Notes under the pieces: generated by a model
What the model was told of the DNA's origin: nothing
The model's input: the letters and a program-made list of their open reading frames with translations, nothing else
Databases searched by the model: none
Assembly (NCBI GenBank): GCA_964489425.1
Contig: CAZAYP010000007.1
Location: 1 to 64,000, forward strand
Direction of reading: 5' to 3'
Source: CAZAYP01 sp964489425 [NCBI: uncultured Verrucomicrobiota bacterium]
GTDB lineage: Bacteria > Verrucomicrobiota > Kiritimatiellia > RZYC01
DNA length: 64,000 nucleotides
Shown here: piece by piece, positions 43,201 through 52,448 of the stretch
Numbering within the stretch: the stretch's first letter is position 1
Layout: each line of letters opens with the position of its first letter
Translations under genes and position numbers: made by a program

Positions 43201-44201
43201 AGGGGCCGGCCGGCGATGCGGCCATTCGTTGCGTCTACCTTGGCCCAGGCGCCGTGATGGCGGGGTTCGTGATTACCAACGGCCACACGCTCACCAACGG
43301 CGATCCGGTTTTAGCGCAGTCTGGGGGCGGGGTGTGGGCCGATGGCACGGCCCTGATATCCAACTGTGTCGTCAGCGGAAATTCCGCGGCAGATGCCGGC
43401 GGCGGCGCGTACCAGGGCCGGATCGTGAATAGCCTGCTGGTGGGCAACCGCGCCGACCGTGGGGGGGGCGCGGCATCCGCCAACCTCTTGCATTGCACGG
43501 TGGCCGCCAACTCCGCAGTCTTGGGGGGCGGCCTGTCGGCCGCCGTGGCCACCAACTGTGTGGTCTATTTTAACTCAGGCGGCAACGTGACCAATTCTGA
43601 ATTCAGCTATGGCTGCACCACGCCCGCCGCGACCGGACCCGGTAACTTGACCAATGACCCGCAGTTTGCCGGTTTTGCGGCCGGCGATTACCGCCTGCTG
43701 GCTGACTCCCCGGCCATAGACGCCGGCGTAAGCAATAGCTTGGCGGTCGATTTTAATGGTCTGCCGCGCCCGCTGGACGGCAACAACGACGGGGTGTCCG
43801 GATGGGATATGGGGCCGTATGAAGTGATGAATCCGCTGGCCGACTCGGACCATGATCGCCTCACCGATACCAACGAATGGTATGGCATTGGCACTGACCC
43901 GAGCCGTGCAGACACTGATGGTGACTTCATGGGCGATGGCGCCGAGGTGATTGCCGGCACCAACCCGCTAAACAGCAACAGCTTTTTTGCCATCCGCGAG
44001 GTGGCTGCGGTTCAGAATGGCCGGCCGGTGGTTCTGTGGAATGGCGTGGCGGGTCGCTTCTATGCGGTGTACGCCGCCGACACTCCGACCGGCGTCTGGA
44101 CCAACCTGGCCACGAACCTGGCTGGCGCCAGTTCCATGACTTGGACCAATACCGACAATCCAGACCGTCGGATATTCAGGCTGGGGGTGCGGCGGCCTTG
44201 A
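40269..44201 (+). CDS. Giant secreted beta-helix protein with PKD domain and Ca-binding tail
   Basis: This is a 1310-residue exported protein. The signal peptide covers about 1-25. Three right-handed beta-helix modules start with the same entry motif: 'YVASQGAHVAPFLNWEQAAT' (about 28), 'YVAVDGPGLWPFTNWAMAAG' (about 540) and 'YVATNGGAAWPYTAWAMAAR' (about 900), each followed by '[VL]VSNG[IV]Y'. Short Cys-Gly repeats ('GGGA..', 'NCVV.GN') fill the coils. A PKD-like domain ('FVWEWGDGQSM', 'GDYPVLLTAWN') sits between modules 1 and 2. The C-terminus has thrombospondin-3-like Asp repeats ('DSDHDRLTDTNEW', 'DTDGDFMGD') and a small beta module. It may bind or cut glycan. It starts two bases after the GT2 gene. 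Confidence 0.9.
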   Translation: MRITLAFRQSIRLLVFGWVCSALGAVDHYVASQGAHVAPFLNWEQAATNIQDALNAAGPGEVVWVTNGVYRLGQMLQCTNSVVLRSVNGRDAVALDGNYPTLTSNAVFLNRGTLDGFTITNAGGHGVKCEFGAVVNCRVTGAWGNGIDSATAPRVNTNATLIVTNTLVDNSGAAGVASAAVNTVLDHCEVTRSAGCGILLVHADSTGTSLLPRMTNALVRACHVSENQDSGIGCAVYWYVAAKPTIPMLIEDCVIENNVGSRGGGISDSWGTGLDGSSGVQVRNCTIRNNRATGTGGGVFFLNNNRAPAMINSFLSGNVASNYGGGAYLGGGTLRNCTLIGNTAALAGGLYAASGSILNSIVYHNAARSSENSSGGSFGYCCTTPARAGTGNITNAPYVVGPSNAHVVTGSACIDAGNIVYAEGDFDFDGEPRIWGNNVDIGCDEYYDAGLTGAITAAISMDYNKAVAPSPLQFVARMNGKLEGFVWEWGDGQSMTNIFGPAHAYSLPGDYPVLLTAWNKSMSTSLTAMVYVYPGYTNYVAVDGPGLWPFTNWAMAAGDIQAAVNDNIPGGVVVVSNGIYALGEATVGNLRARVYVPVALAVQSVNGPDRTVIMGAGPVGTSAIRCAYLEAGARLLGFTLTNGHTLVDSLIGDEINGGGAWCQGGASLSNCVVTGCAAGQHGGGVSGGTLKQCALVGNVAGVNGGGASSVTALVCEVRANTALADGGGLHGSVARKCRILDNTACSEGGGAYAGLLENCLVVSNLADYGGGATWTTNIHCTIVANQAATLGGGVYKCNHLNSIVYFNHALQGWDNYFNSICRYTCTTPDPQAEGSLTNAPNLWLAGPAAYHLQPDSPCLDVGLPGLAAIDLDGAPRPLAGRLGGAPGYDLGAYEYGPVQYVATNGGAAWPYTAWAMAARDIQSAVDAGAGGCLVLVSNGVYAGGGRSLGSGPTNRVTVTNAVTVASVHGPVATRIVGQGPAGDAAIRCVYLGPGAVMAGFVITNGHTLTNGDPVLAQSGGGVWADGTALISNCVVSGNSAADAGGGAYQGRIVNSLLVGNRADRGGGAASANLLHCTVAANSAVLGGGLSAAVATNCVVYFNSGGNVTNSEFSYGCTTPAATGPGNLTNDPQFAGFAAGDYRLLADSPAIDAGVSNSLAVDFNGLPRPLDGNNDGVSGWDMGPYEVMNPLADSDHDRLTDTNEWYGIGTDPSRADTDGDFMGDGAEVIAGTNPLNSNSFFAIREVAAVQNGRPVVLWNGVAGRFYAVYAADTPTGVWTNLATNLAGASSMTWTNTDNPDRRIFRLGVRRP

Positions 44202-44304
44202 ACAACGAAGAAAGCATCAGTGTGTGCAGCCAATACCGGTCGATTCCCTCCCACTCCAAGGATTTCTGTTGCGGAGCCCGTGGTGCGCATTTTAAGAACA
44301 ATGC

Positions 44305-45726
44305 ATGATCTTTAATACGCTCACTTTCGCTGTCTTTTTTGTTGTCACGCTCGCGCTTTACTCGCTGTTGCGGCGGCGCGGACAAAACCTACTCCTGCTG
44401 GCGGCCAGCTATTTCTTTTACGGCTGGTGGGACTATCGTTTTCTTAGCTTGCTATTGCTTTCTACGATTATCGACTATTGCGCGGGCTGGTTCCTGGACC
44501 AGGAAACACGACCCAGGCTCCGACGGCTCTACCTGGCGATCAGCATGGCCGCGAACCTTGTTATCCTTGGTTTTTTCAAGTATTTCAACTTTTTCATCGA
44601 CAGCGCCGATCAACTCCTGCAAGTGCTGGGCTTCAGCAGCAGTTCCTGGCATCTCAACATTGTGCTGCCGGTTGGCATCTCTTTTTACACCTTCCAGACC
44701 ATGAGCTATACGATTGACATCTACCGCCGGCAGCTAAAGGCCACTGCCAATGTGGTGGAGTTCGCGACCTTTGTGAGTTTTTTCCCGCAACTGGTGGCGG
44801 GGCCGATTGAGCGCGCCCGGGATCTCCTGCCCCAGTTTGCCCAAGATCGGCAGTGCAACTGGAGCACCATCCGCGGCGGCCTGTGGTTGATTTTCTGGGG
44901 TCTGTTCAAGAAAGTGGTGATCGCCGACAACCTGGCGACGATCGCGGACCGGTCGTTTGACACGCTGGAAGGCGTGAACGCGTTTTCCGTGATCGTCAGC
45001 ACCTATGCCTTCGCATTCCAGATACTGTGCGACTTCTCCGGCTATAGTGACATGGCGCGCGGGTTGGCCAACTGCATGGGGTTCCGCCTGATGGTCAACT
45101 TTCGTAATCCTTATTACTCCCTCAATCCCAAGGAATTCTGGACGCGCTGGCACATCAGCTTGTCCTCTTGGTTGCGGGACTACCTCTATATCCCCTTGGG
45201 GGGGAGCCGTAAAGGACCCCGGCGTACCTATATAAACCTGATGGTAACGATGCTGCTGGGAGGCTTGTGGCACGGGGCGGCTTGGCACTTCGTGTTGTGG
45301 GGGGCCTATCAAGGTGCTTTACTTGTCATCCATCGCTTTTTTGGGGGGGGGCAGCGATCAACCGCGGAAAACAAATCCGCGCCGTCCCTTTTTTCGCCCT
45401 TTCTTCAACGGATGGTGATGTTTCAATTCATTTGCTTGGGATGGCTATTCTTTCGTGCCACTTCAGTGAAAGATATCGGATATCGGTTGTTGGCATTGAG
45501 TAACATCACTATGCCAACTTCGCAGGAATTAAACGGACTGATAACGATGATCGTGCTTTGTTTGCCCCTGTGGCTAGTGGAATATCTGGATGAACATTAC
45601 GCTGGGGATCAGGTGGCAATCGGGCTTTCCCTCGTCCCGCGCTCGTTGTTGTTTGCAGGTCTTCTCGCCATGATGCTGGGGTTTGCCAATACAGGCAGCC
45701 ACTCGTTTATCTACTTCCAATTCTGA
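44305..45726 (+). CDS. MBOAT-family O-acyltransferase (AlgI/DltB-like)
   Basis: This 473-residue membrane protein has about ten helices. It shows the MBOAT signatures 'FPQLVAGPIERARDLLPQF', 'CDFSGYSDMARGLANCMG', 'EFWTRWHISLSSWLRDYLY' and 'IPLGGSRKGP', with the catalytic histidine in 'GGLWHGAAW'. AlgI-type proteins pass acyl (usually acetyl) groups across the inner membrane for modification of exported polysaccharide. The periplasmic SGNH partner follows with a one-base overlap (TGATG). Confidence 0.95.
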   Translation: MIFNTLTFAVFFVVTLALYSLLRRRGQNLLLLAASYFFYGWWDYRFLSLLLLSTIIDYCAGWFLDQETRPRLRRLYLAISMAANLVILGFFKYFNFFIDSADQLLQVLGFSSSSWHLNIVLPVGISFYTFQTMSYTIDIYRRQLKATANVVEFATFVSFFPQLVAGPIERARDLLPQFAQDRQCNWSTIRGGLWLIFWGLFKKVVIADNLATIADRSFDTLEGVNAFSVIVSTYAFAFQILCDFSGYSDMARGLANCMGFRLMVNFRNPYYSLNPKEFWTRWHISLSSWLRDYLYIPLGGSRKGPRRTYINLMVTMLLGGLWHGAAWHFVLWGAYQGALLVIHRFFGGGQRSTAENKSAPSLFSPFLQRMVMFQFICLGWLFFRATSVKDIGYRLLALSNITMPTSQELNGLITMIVLCLPLWLVEYLDEHYAGDQVAIGLSLVPRSLLFAGLLAMMLGFANTGSHSFIYFQF

Positions 45727-46940
45727 TGCCGACGTCTCCTCCATCCTATCTCAACCGATTATATCGTGATGAAGTCCGGCTTGTTCGGATCGGAAGCTGG
45801 ATGTGGTTGCTGACAACCTGTGCGACTTCGCTGGGATTTTTGATCGTGGATGTGGACGCCCTATTCTATCATTCGATATCGGCGATCGGGTTTATGACAA
45901 TCGGTCTCGTCCTTGGTGCTTGGGGGCTGTCCCTGAAATGGAAGCTGGATCAATACCCTAAGCTTCGGGCCCGCGCCACACTTCCTCTTGCCGTTCTATT
46001 TGTGGGCCTGCTCACTTGGGGTCTGGTCTGTCCGGCAACTCAACGGGCCTTGTGGAATAGCATTTTGGCTCGTAACCAGGCTCAAAATTGGTTTCCCCGG
46101 GACGTGGCCCGGATCCGACTGCAGCAGTTGGACCAACGCCAGTCCGATGCTGTCATCATCGGATCAAGCCAGGCAGCAGCTGCGTTTGATCTGACATTGA
46201 TTCGTGCCAGGTTCCCAGATCAGGCTATTGAAGCGCGAACTATTGGAGACTTGACGCCGGTCAGGGCCTTGATGGCGCAGCAATACTTATTGAATATTTC
46301 CAATAACCTGGCCGTCTTGTTTCTTTCGGAGCGGGATATTCAGGCCAGCACTCCATGGAATGGTCCTTGGATGCGCCCTTTGGTATCGTGGCCCGGCTAT
46401 GGACAGTTTTTGCGGATCCAGCCCCTTGCTTTGATAATGGCCAACTGGCGCATGGCGGTGGATATGGGCATGGCGGCAACATTCCCCATCTGGAAGACCC
46501 GGGACTTCCTCCGGGAATTATTGTTTGCGCCTCTGCTGGTGGAAGCGGATGGCTACGATCGAGTACAGCAACATTTGCAGCAAGCGCTATTTGAACAAAG
46601 GGAAGGCCTCCTCCAAGTCAACCAACGGTATCTTGACTTGCAAATTGAGGCGCTAGCGATTATTCTAATTCACTTAAAAAACGCCCACAATAGAGTCATC
46701 ATCATGGAAGGCAACCTGAGCCCGGCGGCTCAAAGCGCCATTACCCAGCAACGGAAAAGCTATCTCCGGGAGCACTTGGTAGATTTGGCCAAGCGGCACA
46801 GCTTGGAGTATTACAGCAGTGACGATCAGCCCTTTATGCTGGGCCCGGAAGATTGGTCTGATTTGACGCATGTCAACACCTTTGGCCGTGCCAAATATAC
46901 CGCCTGGTTGACAAAGATATTTGAGTGGCAAGGATGGTAA
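45726..46940 (+). CDS. SGNH/AlgX-like periplasmic acyltransferase partner
   Basis: This 404-residue protein has two N-terminal membrane segments (about 22-45, 52-70) and probably a third near 85-105, then a periplasmic SGNH-type domain: 'AVIIGSSQAAAAFD' holds the nucleophile serine (GSS), and 'DWSDLTHVNTFGRAKYTAW' contains the catalytic D-x-x-H pair. This is the layout of AlgJ/AlgX/DltD-like proteins, which finish O-acylation started by an MBOAT protein. It overlaps that gene by one base. Confidence 0.85.
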   Translation: MPTSPPSYLNRLYRDEVRLVRIGSWMWLLTTCATSLGFLIVDVDALFYHSISAIGFMTIGLVLGAWGLSLKWKLDQYPKLRARATLPLAVLFVGLLTWGLVCPATQRALWNSILARNQAQNWFPRDVARIRLQQLDQRQSDAVIIGSSQAAAAFDLTLIRARFPDQAIEARTIGDLTPVRALMAQQYLLNISNNLAVLFLSERDIQASTPWNGPWMRPLVSWPGYGQFLRIQPLALIMANWRMAVDMGMAATFPIWKTRDFLRELLFAPLLVEADGYDRVQQHLQQALFEQREGLLQVNQRYLDLQIEALAIILIHLKNAHNRVIIMEGNLSPAAQSAITQQRKSYLREHLVDLAKRHSLEYYSSDDQPFMLGPEDWSDLTHVNTFGRAKYTAWLTKIFEWQGW

Positions 46941-46980
46941 TGCCGTCGCCCAGAGCAAACGTGTGCACCCCCGAGGCGCA

Positions 46981-49275
46981 TCAGGCTGGGGGTGCGGCAT
47001 CCATGACCGGCGTCATACTGGCCTTGCCAGGCGGCGGTCCCATGAGCGTTTGGAGCAGGGCGGCCAGTTGCGCGGTTTCAAATGGCTTGTGCAGGAACCC
47101 GGAAAAGCCCCACCCGCCATACTCGGACTGCAGTTGGTCTTCGTCGTAGCCGCTGGTTAGAATCACCGGTATATCCGCCCGGACCTGCCGCATTTCCCGG
47201 AAGGTTTCCGCACCGTCCATCTGCGGCATGGTGTTGTCCAGCAGCACCAGGTCAAACTGTCCGGGCATTTGGCGGAAGACCGCCACTCCGTCCCACCCGT
47301 TGGTGGCCGTGACCACCTTGAACCCCAGGGTTTCAAGCATTTTCCGCTCCACGGCCAGGATGGCGGGCTCATCCTCCACCAGCAGGATGGTTCCGCCACG
47401 CAGCCGGGTTTCCCCGGTGCGGGGTTCTGTCCGGGCGGGCGGGGCCATAATTTTCTGAGGCACGGGCAGCAAGATCCGGAAGGTGGTGCCCTGGCCCGGC
47501 GCGCTGGTGACCTGGATGGCCCCCTGGTGGCTGCGGACAATGCCCAGCACCGCTGCCAGGCCCAGTCCGCGGCCGGTAAATTTGGTGGTGAAAAATGGCT
47601 CGAAAATTTTCGCCACGGTCGGCCCATCCATGCCGCACCCGGTATCGCAGACTTCGAGGCACACATGCCCGCCCAGTCCGGCGCGTTCCCCCAGCAGCAT
47701 GCCATCGAGATCCCTGCGGGCTAGATTCTTGAGGGTGGTAGTCACGGTGATCACGCCGGGCCGCGACCCGATGGCTTCCGCCGCGTTGATGACCAGGTTC
47801 ATGACCACCTGCTCGAGCTGTGACGCGTCGCCTTCGATGTACGGCAGGTCGGCGGCCAGGCGATACTCCAGCTGCACTCTTTTCCCAATGCTGGCGCCGG
47901 CCAGTTGTTCCATCTCGCGGACAATGGCATTGATGTCCACGGGCCCGGCCACCAACCGCCCGCGGCCGGAGTAGGCGAGCATGTGGCGGGCCAGGGCCGC
48001 AGCCCGCTGGCCGGCCTTGATGATGTCCCGGATGTACTCGCCGGACGGGGACCCGGGCGGGAGGTCCATCAGGGCAAGGTCGGCGTTGCCCAGCACCGTC
48101 ATCAGGATGTTGTTGAAGTCGTGGGCAATGCCGCCCGCCATGACGCCGAGGCTTTCCAGTTTCTGGGTGTGCTGGACCTTGGCGGCCATCTCGGTGCGCT
48201 CGGTTTCGGCGCGGCGGGTTTCGGTCACGTCCTGAAGAATGCCCAGCATGCGCGTGGCGCGGCCGTCGGCTGCGCGCACGATTTCGGCTTGCAGGTGCAG
48301 GATCCGTTCCGTGCCGTCACGCTGCAGGAACCGGTATTCGCCTTGATACTCCGCGCCGCCCGCCAGGGTCGCGCGGAGTTCCTGTTGCTGGCGGTCGCGG
48401 TCCGCCGGATGCACCAGCCCCTGGCACAGGTCAGCGGTCACCGCCACCTCGCGGGGTTGCCAGCCGAATAACCGGTAGGTTTCGTCCGACCACGTGACAA
48501 CGCCGGTGGCGCATTCCCATTCCCAGGACCCCAGCAGGGCCAGGGCCTGGCTTTTGTTGAGGCGTTCCTCGCTGCGGCGCAGCTCCTGTTCACGGCGCTC
48601 AAGTGCGGCGAGGGCTTCCTTGCGTTCGGTGATGTCCAGCATGGACGCCAGCGTGTCGCGCGTGCCCGGGATGATCCGCGCGCGCACCAGCACGTAGCGG
48701 GTCTGGCCCTGGCGGTCGCGCAGGGGCAGCTCGTACATCGCCGGCGCGACGTCCGGCTGCGCGAGGCGGTGCCGGTGGTATTCCTGGACCATCGGGCGGT
48801 ACTCGGGGACGACAAAATCGAGCACCGACGGCGGCTGGCTGGCCGGCGCCACAAGGGTTTCCATCGCCCGTGCCGCCTCGGGGTTGGCCAGGAGGATCCG
48901 CAAGTCGGGGTCCATGATCACGATGGCCGTGCTGGCGTTATCGAAGAGCGTCCGGTATTTTTCTTCCGAGGCGCGCAGCTTCCGCGCCATGCGCCGCCGG
49001 TGCCGGCGCTCCACCAGCAGGGCGCCGATCGCCATGGCTTGCAGCGCGACCATGCCGGTGGTGATCCAGATCAGCGTCCCGTGGCGTTCAAAGAAGCCGG
49101 GCGCTTGCAGCGCGGCCGCGGGTTCCGCTGCGGCCGCGGTCTGCGCGGCGCCGGTCACCAGCATGGCCACGATCAACAACATCCAACCCGGCCCATCCGC
49201 CATGCGACCGCGGTGCTGGTGCGCTGAACTGGAGGTCTGATAGATCATTCGAACCTGCGCCGGTAATGTTACCAT
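46981..49275 (-). CDS. Hybrid sensor histidine kinase with two PAS domains and receiver
   Basis: This is a 764-residue membrane kinase. A signal/TM segment (about 30-50) and a TM helix (68-88) precede PAS1 (about 105-215) and PAS2 (about 245-355, 'GLVHPADRDRQQQELRATL'). The phosphoacceptor is in 'AGGIAHDFNNILMTVLGNAD'; ATPase boxes 'NLVINAAEAIGS' (N) and 'EVCDTGCGMDG' (G1) follow, then a C-terminal receiver with 'DLVLLDNTMPQMDG' as phosphorylation site. There is no output domain; it would pass phosphate to a separate HPt or regulator, or act on its own. Transcribed against the glycan locus; convergent end with it. Confidence 0.93.
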   Translation of the reverse strand: MVTLPAQVRMIYQTSSSAHQHRGRMADGPGWMLLIVAMLVTGAAQTAAAAEPAAALQAPGFFERHGTLIWITTGMVALQAMAIGALLVERRHRRRMARKLRASEEKYRTLFDNASTAIVIMDPDLRILLANPEAARAMETLVAPASQPPSVLDFVVPEYRPMVQEYHRHRLAQPDVAPAMYELPLRDRQGQTRYVLVRARIIPGTRDTLASMLDITERKEALAALERREQELRRSEERLNKSQALALLGSWEWECATGVVTWSDETYRLFGWQPREVAVTADLCQGLVHPADRDRQQQELRATLAGGAEYQGEYRFLQRDGTERILHLQAEIVRAADGRATRMLGILQDVTETRRAETERTEMAAKVQHTQKLESLGVMAGGIAHDFNNILMTVLGNADLALMDLPPGSPSGEYIRDIIKAGQRAAALARHMLAYSGRGRLVAGPVDINAIVREMEQLAGASIGKRVQLEYRLAADLPYIEGDASQLEQVVMNLVINAAEAIGSRPGVITVTTTLKNLARRDLDGMLLGERAGLGGHVCLEVCDTGCGMDGPTVAKIFEPFFTTKFTGRGLGLAAVLGIVRSHQGAIQVTSAPGQGTTFRILLPVPQKIMAPPARTEPRTGETRLRGGTILLVEDEPAILAVERKMLETLGFKVVTATNGWDGVAVFRQMPGQFDLVLLDNTMPQMDGAETFREMRQVRADIPVILTSGYDEDQLQSEYGGWGFSGFLHKPFETAQLAALLQTLMGPPPGKASMTPVMDAAPPA

Positions 49276-49354
49276 GGCACAACCTTATCGACGAGGAAAA
49301 ACAGGCGAAAAAAAAGGGGAAATGGAAAAGCGCCACGATCCCGCGGCGTCCGCG

Positions 49355-50146
49355 TCAGGCGCTGCCCGGGCGTGGCCGATTGTCGCAGGCGGCCCGGCAA
49401 TCGTGGCAGACCACGCAGTCCATGGCGCGGTTGGCCGGCACATCACGCAGGAACCGGCGGGATGGTTGCACATCGGTGGGGCAGGCGGCGTCGCAGCCAA
49501 GGCAGGATCGGCATGTCGCCGGCGGGGGCCGGACTTTCCAGAATGAAATCAGGTTGAACGGGGCCATCAAGGCGCCGATGGGGCACAGCACCCGGCAAAA
49601 CGCGCGGCGGCTGAACACCACGGCCAGCAGGATCAGCGCGGCGCACGAAACCTTGATTGCCGTCCACGCGGTCCAGGCACCGGCCCCGGAAACAAGGCGG
49701 GGCAGGGTTACTTCCAAGGCCGAGGCCGGGCAGAACCGGCAGAACGCGGCCGCGGTATCTTCGCCCCACAGGAACGGGAACGCCCCCACCATGAGGACCA
49801 GGACCACGTACTTGATCGCTGCTGTCCATCCCGGCAGGGTGATCTTGGGCGTGGGGATCCGGTGCAGCAGGTCCTGCAAAAAACCGAACGGGCAGACCCA
49901 CCCGCACAGCAGGCGGCCGGCCAGCGCGCCGATCAGGAGCAAGGTGCCCAGCGCAAGGTAAGGAACCAGGTGGTTGGCGGAGTAGTGGATCATCACGCCT
50001 ACCGGGCAGGCGAACCAGGCCAGCGCGCAGGAGTGGCAGCTCAGTACCGGGTTGCAGAACCACTTGAGTTCCGGGCCCCAGGAACTGTGCAGCAAGCCCA
50101 GGAACCCCAACTGCGTCCAGAAACGCGCTTTGCCTACTCGGGCCAT
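49355..50146 (-). CDS. NapH-like 4Fe-4S membrane protein
   Basis: This 263-residue protein has four or more membrane helices. Two 'CxxxCP' motifs ('CGWVCPFGFLQDLLHR', 'CRVLCPIGAL') mark the NapH/CcoG type, and two clusters of cysteines at the C-terminus ('CRSCLGCDAACP', 'CVVCHDCRAAC') bind 4Fe-4S centres. Such proteins carry electrons from quinol to periplasmic acceptors or assist metalloprotein assembly. No obvious redox partner gene lies nearby, so its role is open. Confidence 0.85.
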   Translation of the reverse strand: MARVGKARFWTQLGFLGLLHSSWGPELKWFCNPVLSCHSCALAWFACPVGVMIHYSANHLVPYLALGTLLLIGALAGRLLCGWVCPFGFLQDLLHRIPTPKITLPGWTAAIKYVVLVLMVGAFPFLWGEDTAAAFCRFCPASALEVTLPRLVSGAGAWTAWTAIKVSCAALILLAVVFSRRAFCRVLCPIGALMAPFNLISFWKVRPPPATCRSCLGCDAACPTDVQPSRRFLRDVPANRAMDCVVCHDCRAACDNRPRPGSA

Positions 50147-50168
50147 GACCAGTCCAACAGCATCAGGC

Positions 50169-52448
50169 TCAGCGCGTCTCGAAGGTGTAACGCATCACCG
50201 CGGTAACATTGGGGTCGGTCCAATCGCCGGCCGGCCGCAGGGTGCGGGCGTGCGCCTGCAAGTCCACGAACGGGTGCGGCTCAAGGAAAATGTAAGGCTC
50301 TTCCGGCGGCCCCTTGCTCTGGTCTTCCAGGCCCCCGACCAGGTCCCAGCCTGAGTCATTGAACTCCACATCGGCCCAGCGGCCGGCGGGGGTGTAGGCG
50401 GATTTCCATTGGTTGTTGGAGCGGAAGTCGCCCTGGTGGCTGCGCAGCGCCACCTGGACCCAGGGGACCATGGGCTGAAACACGCTTTGTACGGCGAGCG
50501 CGTGCGGGCCGGGGGTGAGGGTGACGCGGAAGAACTGCATACGTTCCGGGTCGCCGCACTGGGCAATGTGCCGGCCGTCCAGGAACACCTGGGCGCGCAT
50601 GTTGCAGTACACGCCCAGCAGGGCGTTGCTGGGGCTGGCCTCGAACCACAACCAGTCTTCCGCCTGCCGGCGCGCCACGTCGTTGGTGGTGGCGGCCAGG
50701 AACGCTTCCACCTGCGGCTTCACCGCCGCCCACCCCTGGTCGCGCTCCGCGTAAGCCAGCAGGCGCAACTGCAGGCTGGGCAGGAACGGGTACTGGGGCA
50801 TGGTTTCGTTCACGAGGCGGACGAAATCCGCGGCGCCCTGGAAGTCGCCCAACCGCTCGAGGTTGTTGATTTCCGGCATGATCGTGGCCGGGGCCAGTTG
50901 CGGGTCCGGCGGCGGCGCGCGCCACGCGGGCGTGTCCAGCGCCGAATCGGCCGCGGCCGGCGCGGCGAGATAATAAAACGCCACGCTCTCAAACCACCCG
51001 CGGCTGGCATGGTTGGGACCGCGCTCGAACTGCATGTGGAAGCTGTTTTCGAAGGCGACCGGGTCGGTCTGATGGATGCGGTACTGGATGGCCCGGAACT
51101 GGGCCTTGAACAGCAAGCCATGGAACGGCATGACCAGCGGGTTGCCGTAATACCAGCCGCCGTTGAAGTAGTCCTCCAGGCCGGTGCCATGCCATTGCGG
51201 GAACGACTCGCCGTCCACGCGCATGGCCTCGTCGCCTTCCAGCAACCACCAGCTTTGGTCGAGGCTCACGGCGCTCAGGATGCAGCCCACGTAACGGCCG
51301 CGTCCCACGGCGCGCAGGACCGGGTGCGGCTGGCCGATGTGCTGCGGTCCGCTTTTGAGCCAGCCGGCGTGGAAATAGCCCCACGCATTGCTCCACACCG
51401 CCAGCGGCTCACAGGCCGTTGCCACCGCCAGGGTCAGCGGCTGCGCCCCCTGGTTTTCGAGCGTGATCCGCGCCGTCCGCTCAAACGGCATGGGGAACCG
51501 CGCAAACAGCGTGTTGCTGACACACCCGAAGTAAGCCGCGCAGAAACGCCGCTGGCCCCAGAAGCTGCCGAAAAAATCGCCCAGCGGCACCGCCACGCTG
51601 GCCGCGGCCTGGCCGTTCCAATGGATACGCAAAATGACGTTGCGCAGCGCCGCGTTGCGGGCCGCGACCGAGTTCCAGCCCGTCCAATCGGGCGTGACCC
51701 GCAGGTCGCGCAGGATGGCGGGTCCGGCCAGGTCCGCCAGCGCCAGGGTTTGCCCGGGCGCAAGGGTCAGGGAAGCGGATTGGAGCGGCCACGGTGGCGG
51801 AGCCAGGGCCCGCTGGCCATCGAGGGCCTCCATCAGCTGCGCGCGGGTCTCGGTCATCATGGCGGTTTGCAACTTGTCCAATTGCGCCGGGTAGCTTTGC
51901 ACCCTGGGCTTGGCGGGCAGCGGGCAATACCCGATTTGATAAAAAGGTTTGTCCGAGGTGCCGTCCGGCCGCGGCTTGCCATCCGGGGTCTTGATGATCA
52001 GCCGGGTGCGGTAGGGCAGGGGGACCAGCGAGTACCAGCACCAGGGCTCGTAAGCTGCCACGGGCCGCAGGTAGGGCGGTTGGCCGCCGACCAGGCCGTC
52101 CATGGTGGTGTCGATCCGCGGCTTCTTCTCGTTGTCAAAATAGAACTGCAACGGATGCTTGCCGTTGGTGCCGGTGAACCAGCAGCGGGTCACGCAACCG
52201 GGGCCCGGCAGGTCCGCCAGCACGGCCCAGCCGTCCGGGTCCCGGCGCACGGGGTTGTTGAAATCGTCGTTGCCGCCGGTGCGGTCGAACGAGGTCACGA
52301 TCCGCGCGGCGGGCGTGTCGAGCCGCGCGAGGCGCGTCCAGTCATAGAGGTTGGGCAGGAACTGTTCCATGCCCGCGCGCGGGCCGCAGCCGGCGAGCCA
52401 CGTCGCCGCGATCGCGGCCAGCAGGGGGAAGTAGAAACGGCTTGTCAT
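50169..52448 (-). CDS. DUF2961 (GH172-type) lipoprotein
   Basis: This 759-residue exported lipoprotein starts at 52448 with lipobox 'ATWLAGC'. The family signature is visible early ('DDFNNPVRRDPDGWAVLADL', 'GCVTRCWFTG') and at the core ('WHGTGLEDYFNGGWYYGN'), where the glutamate of GTxxEDYF is the catalytic candidate. DUF2961 proteins include GH172 enzymes acting on fructofuranose or arabinofuranose polymers. A C-terminal domain of about 200 residues, beta-rich, may bind carbohydrate. It shares ATGA with the upstream flippase gene, so the two are co-expressed. Confidence 0.87.
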   Translation of the reverse strand: MTSRFYFPLLAAIAATWLAGCGPRAGMEQFLPNLYDWTRLARLDTPAARIVTSFDRTGGNDDFNNPVRRDPDGWAVLADLPGPGCVTRCWFTGTNGKHPLQFYFDNEKKPRIDTTMDGLVGGQPPYLRPVAAYEPWCWYSLVPLPYRTRLIIKTPDGKPRPDGTSDKPFYQIGYCPLPAKPRVQSYPAQLDKLQTAMMTETRAQLMEALDGQRALAPPPWPLQSASLTLAPGQTLALADLAGPAILRDLRVTPDWTGWNSVAARNAALRNVILRIHWNGQAAASVAVPLGDFFGSFWGQRRFCAAYFGCVSNTLFARFPMPFERTARITLENQGAQPLTLAVATACEPLAVWSNAWGYFHAGWLKSGPQHIGQPHPVLRAVGRGRYVGCILSAVSLDQSWWLLEGDEAMRVDGESFPQWHGTGLEDYFNGGWYYGNPLVMPFHGLLFKAQFRAIQYRIHQTDPVAFENSFHMQFERGPNHASRGWFESVAFYYLAAPAAADSALDTPAWRAPPPDPQLAPATIMPEINNLERLGDFQGAADFVRLVNETMPQYPFLPSLQLRLLAYAERDQGWAAVKPQVEAFLAATTNDVARRQAEDWLWFEASPSNALLGVYCNMRAQVFLDGRHIAQCGDPERMQFFRVTLTPGPHALAVQSVFQPMVPWVQVALRSHQGDFRSNNQWKSAYTPAGRWADVEFNDSGWDLVGGLEDQSKGPPEEPYIFLEPHPFVDLQAHARTLRPAGDWTDPNVTAVMRYTFETR

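Noticed and set aside
41499-43286. Long open frame (595 codons) on the minus strand inside the beta-helix gene
   Set aside because: It is antisense to a clearly coding, repeat-rich protein; high GC makes long shadow frames, and the translation has no domain logic.
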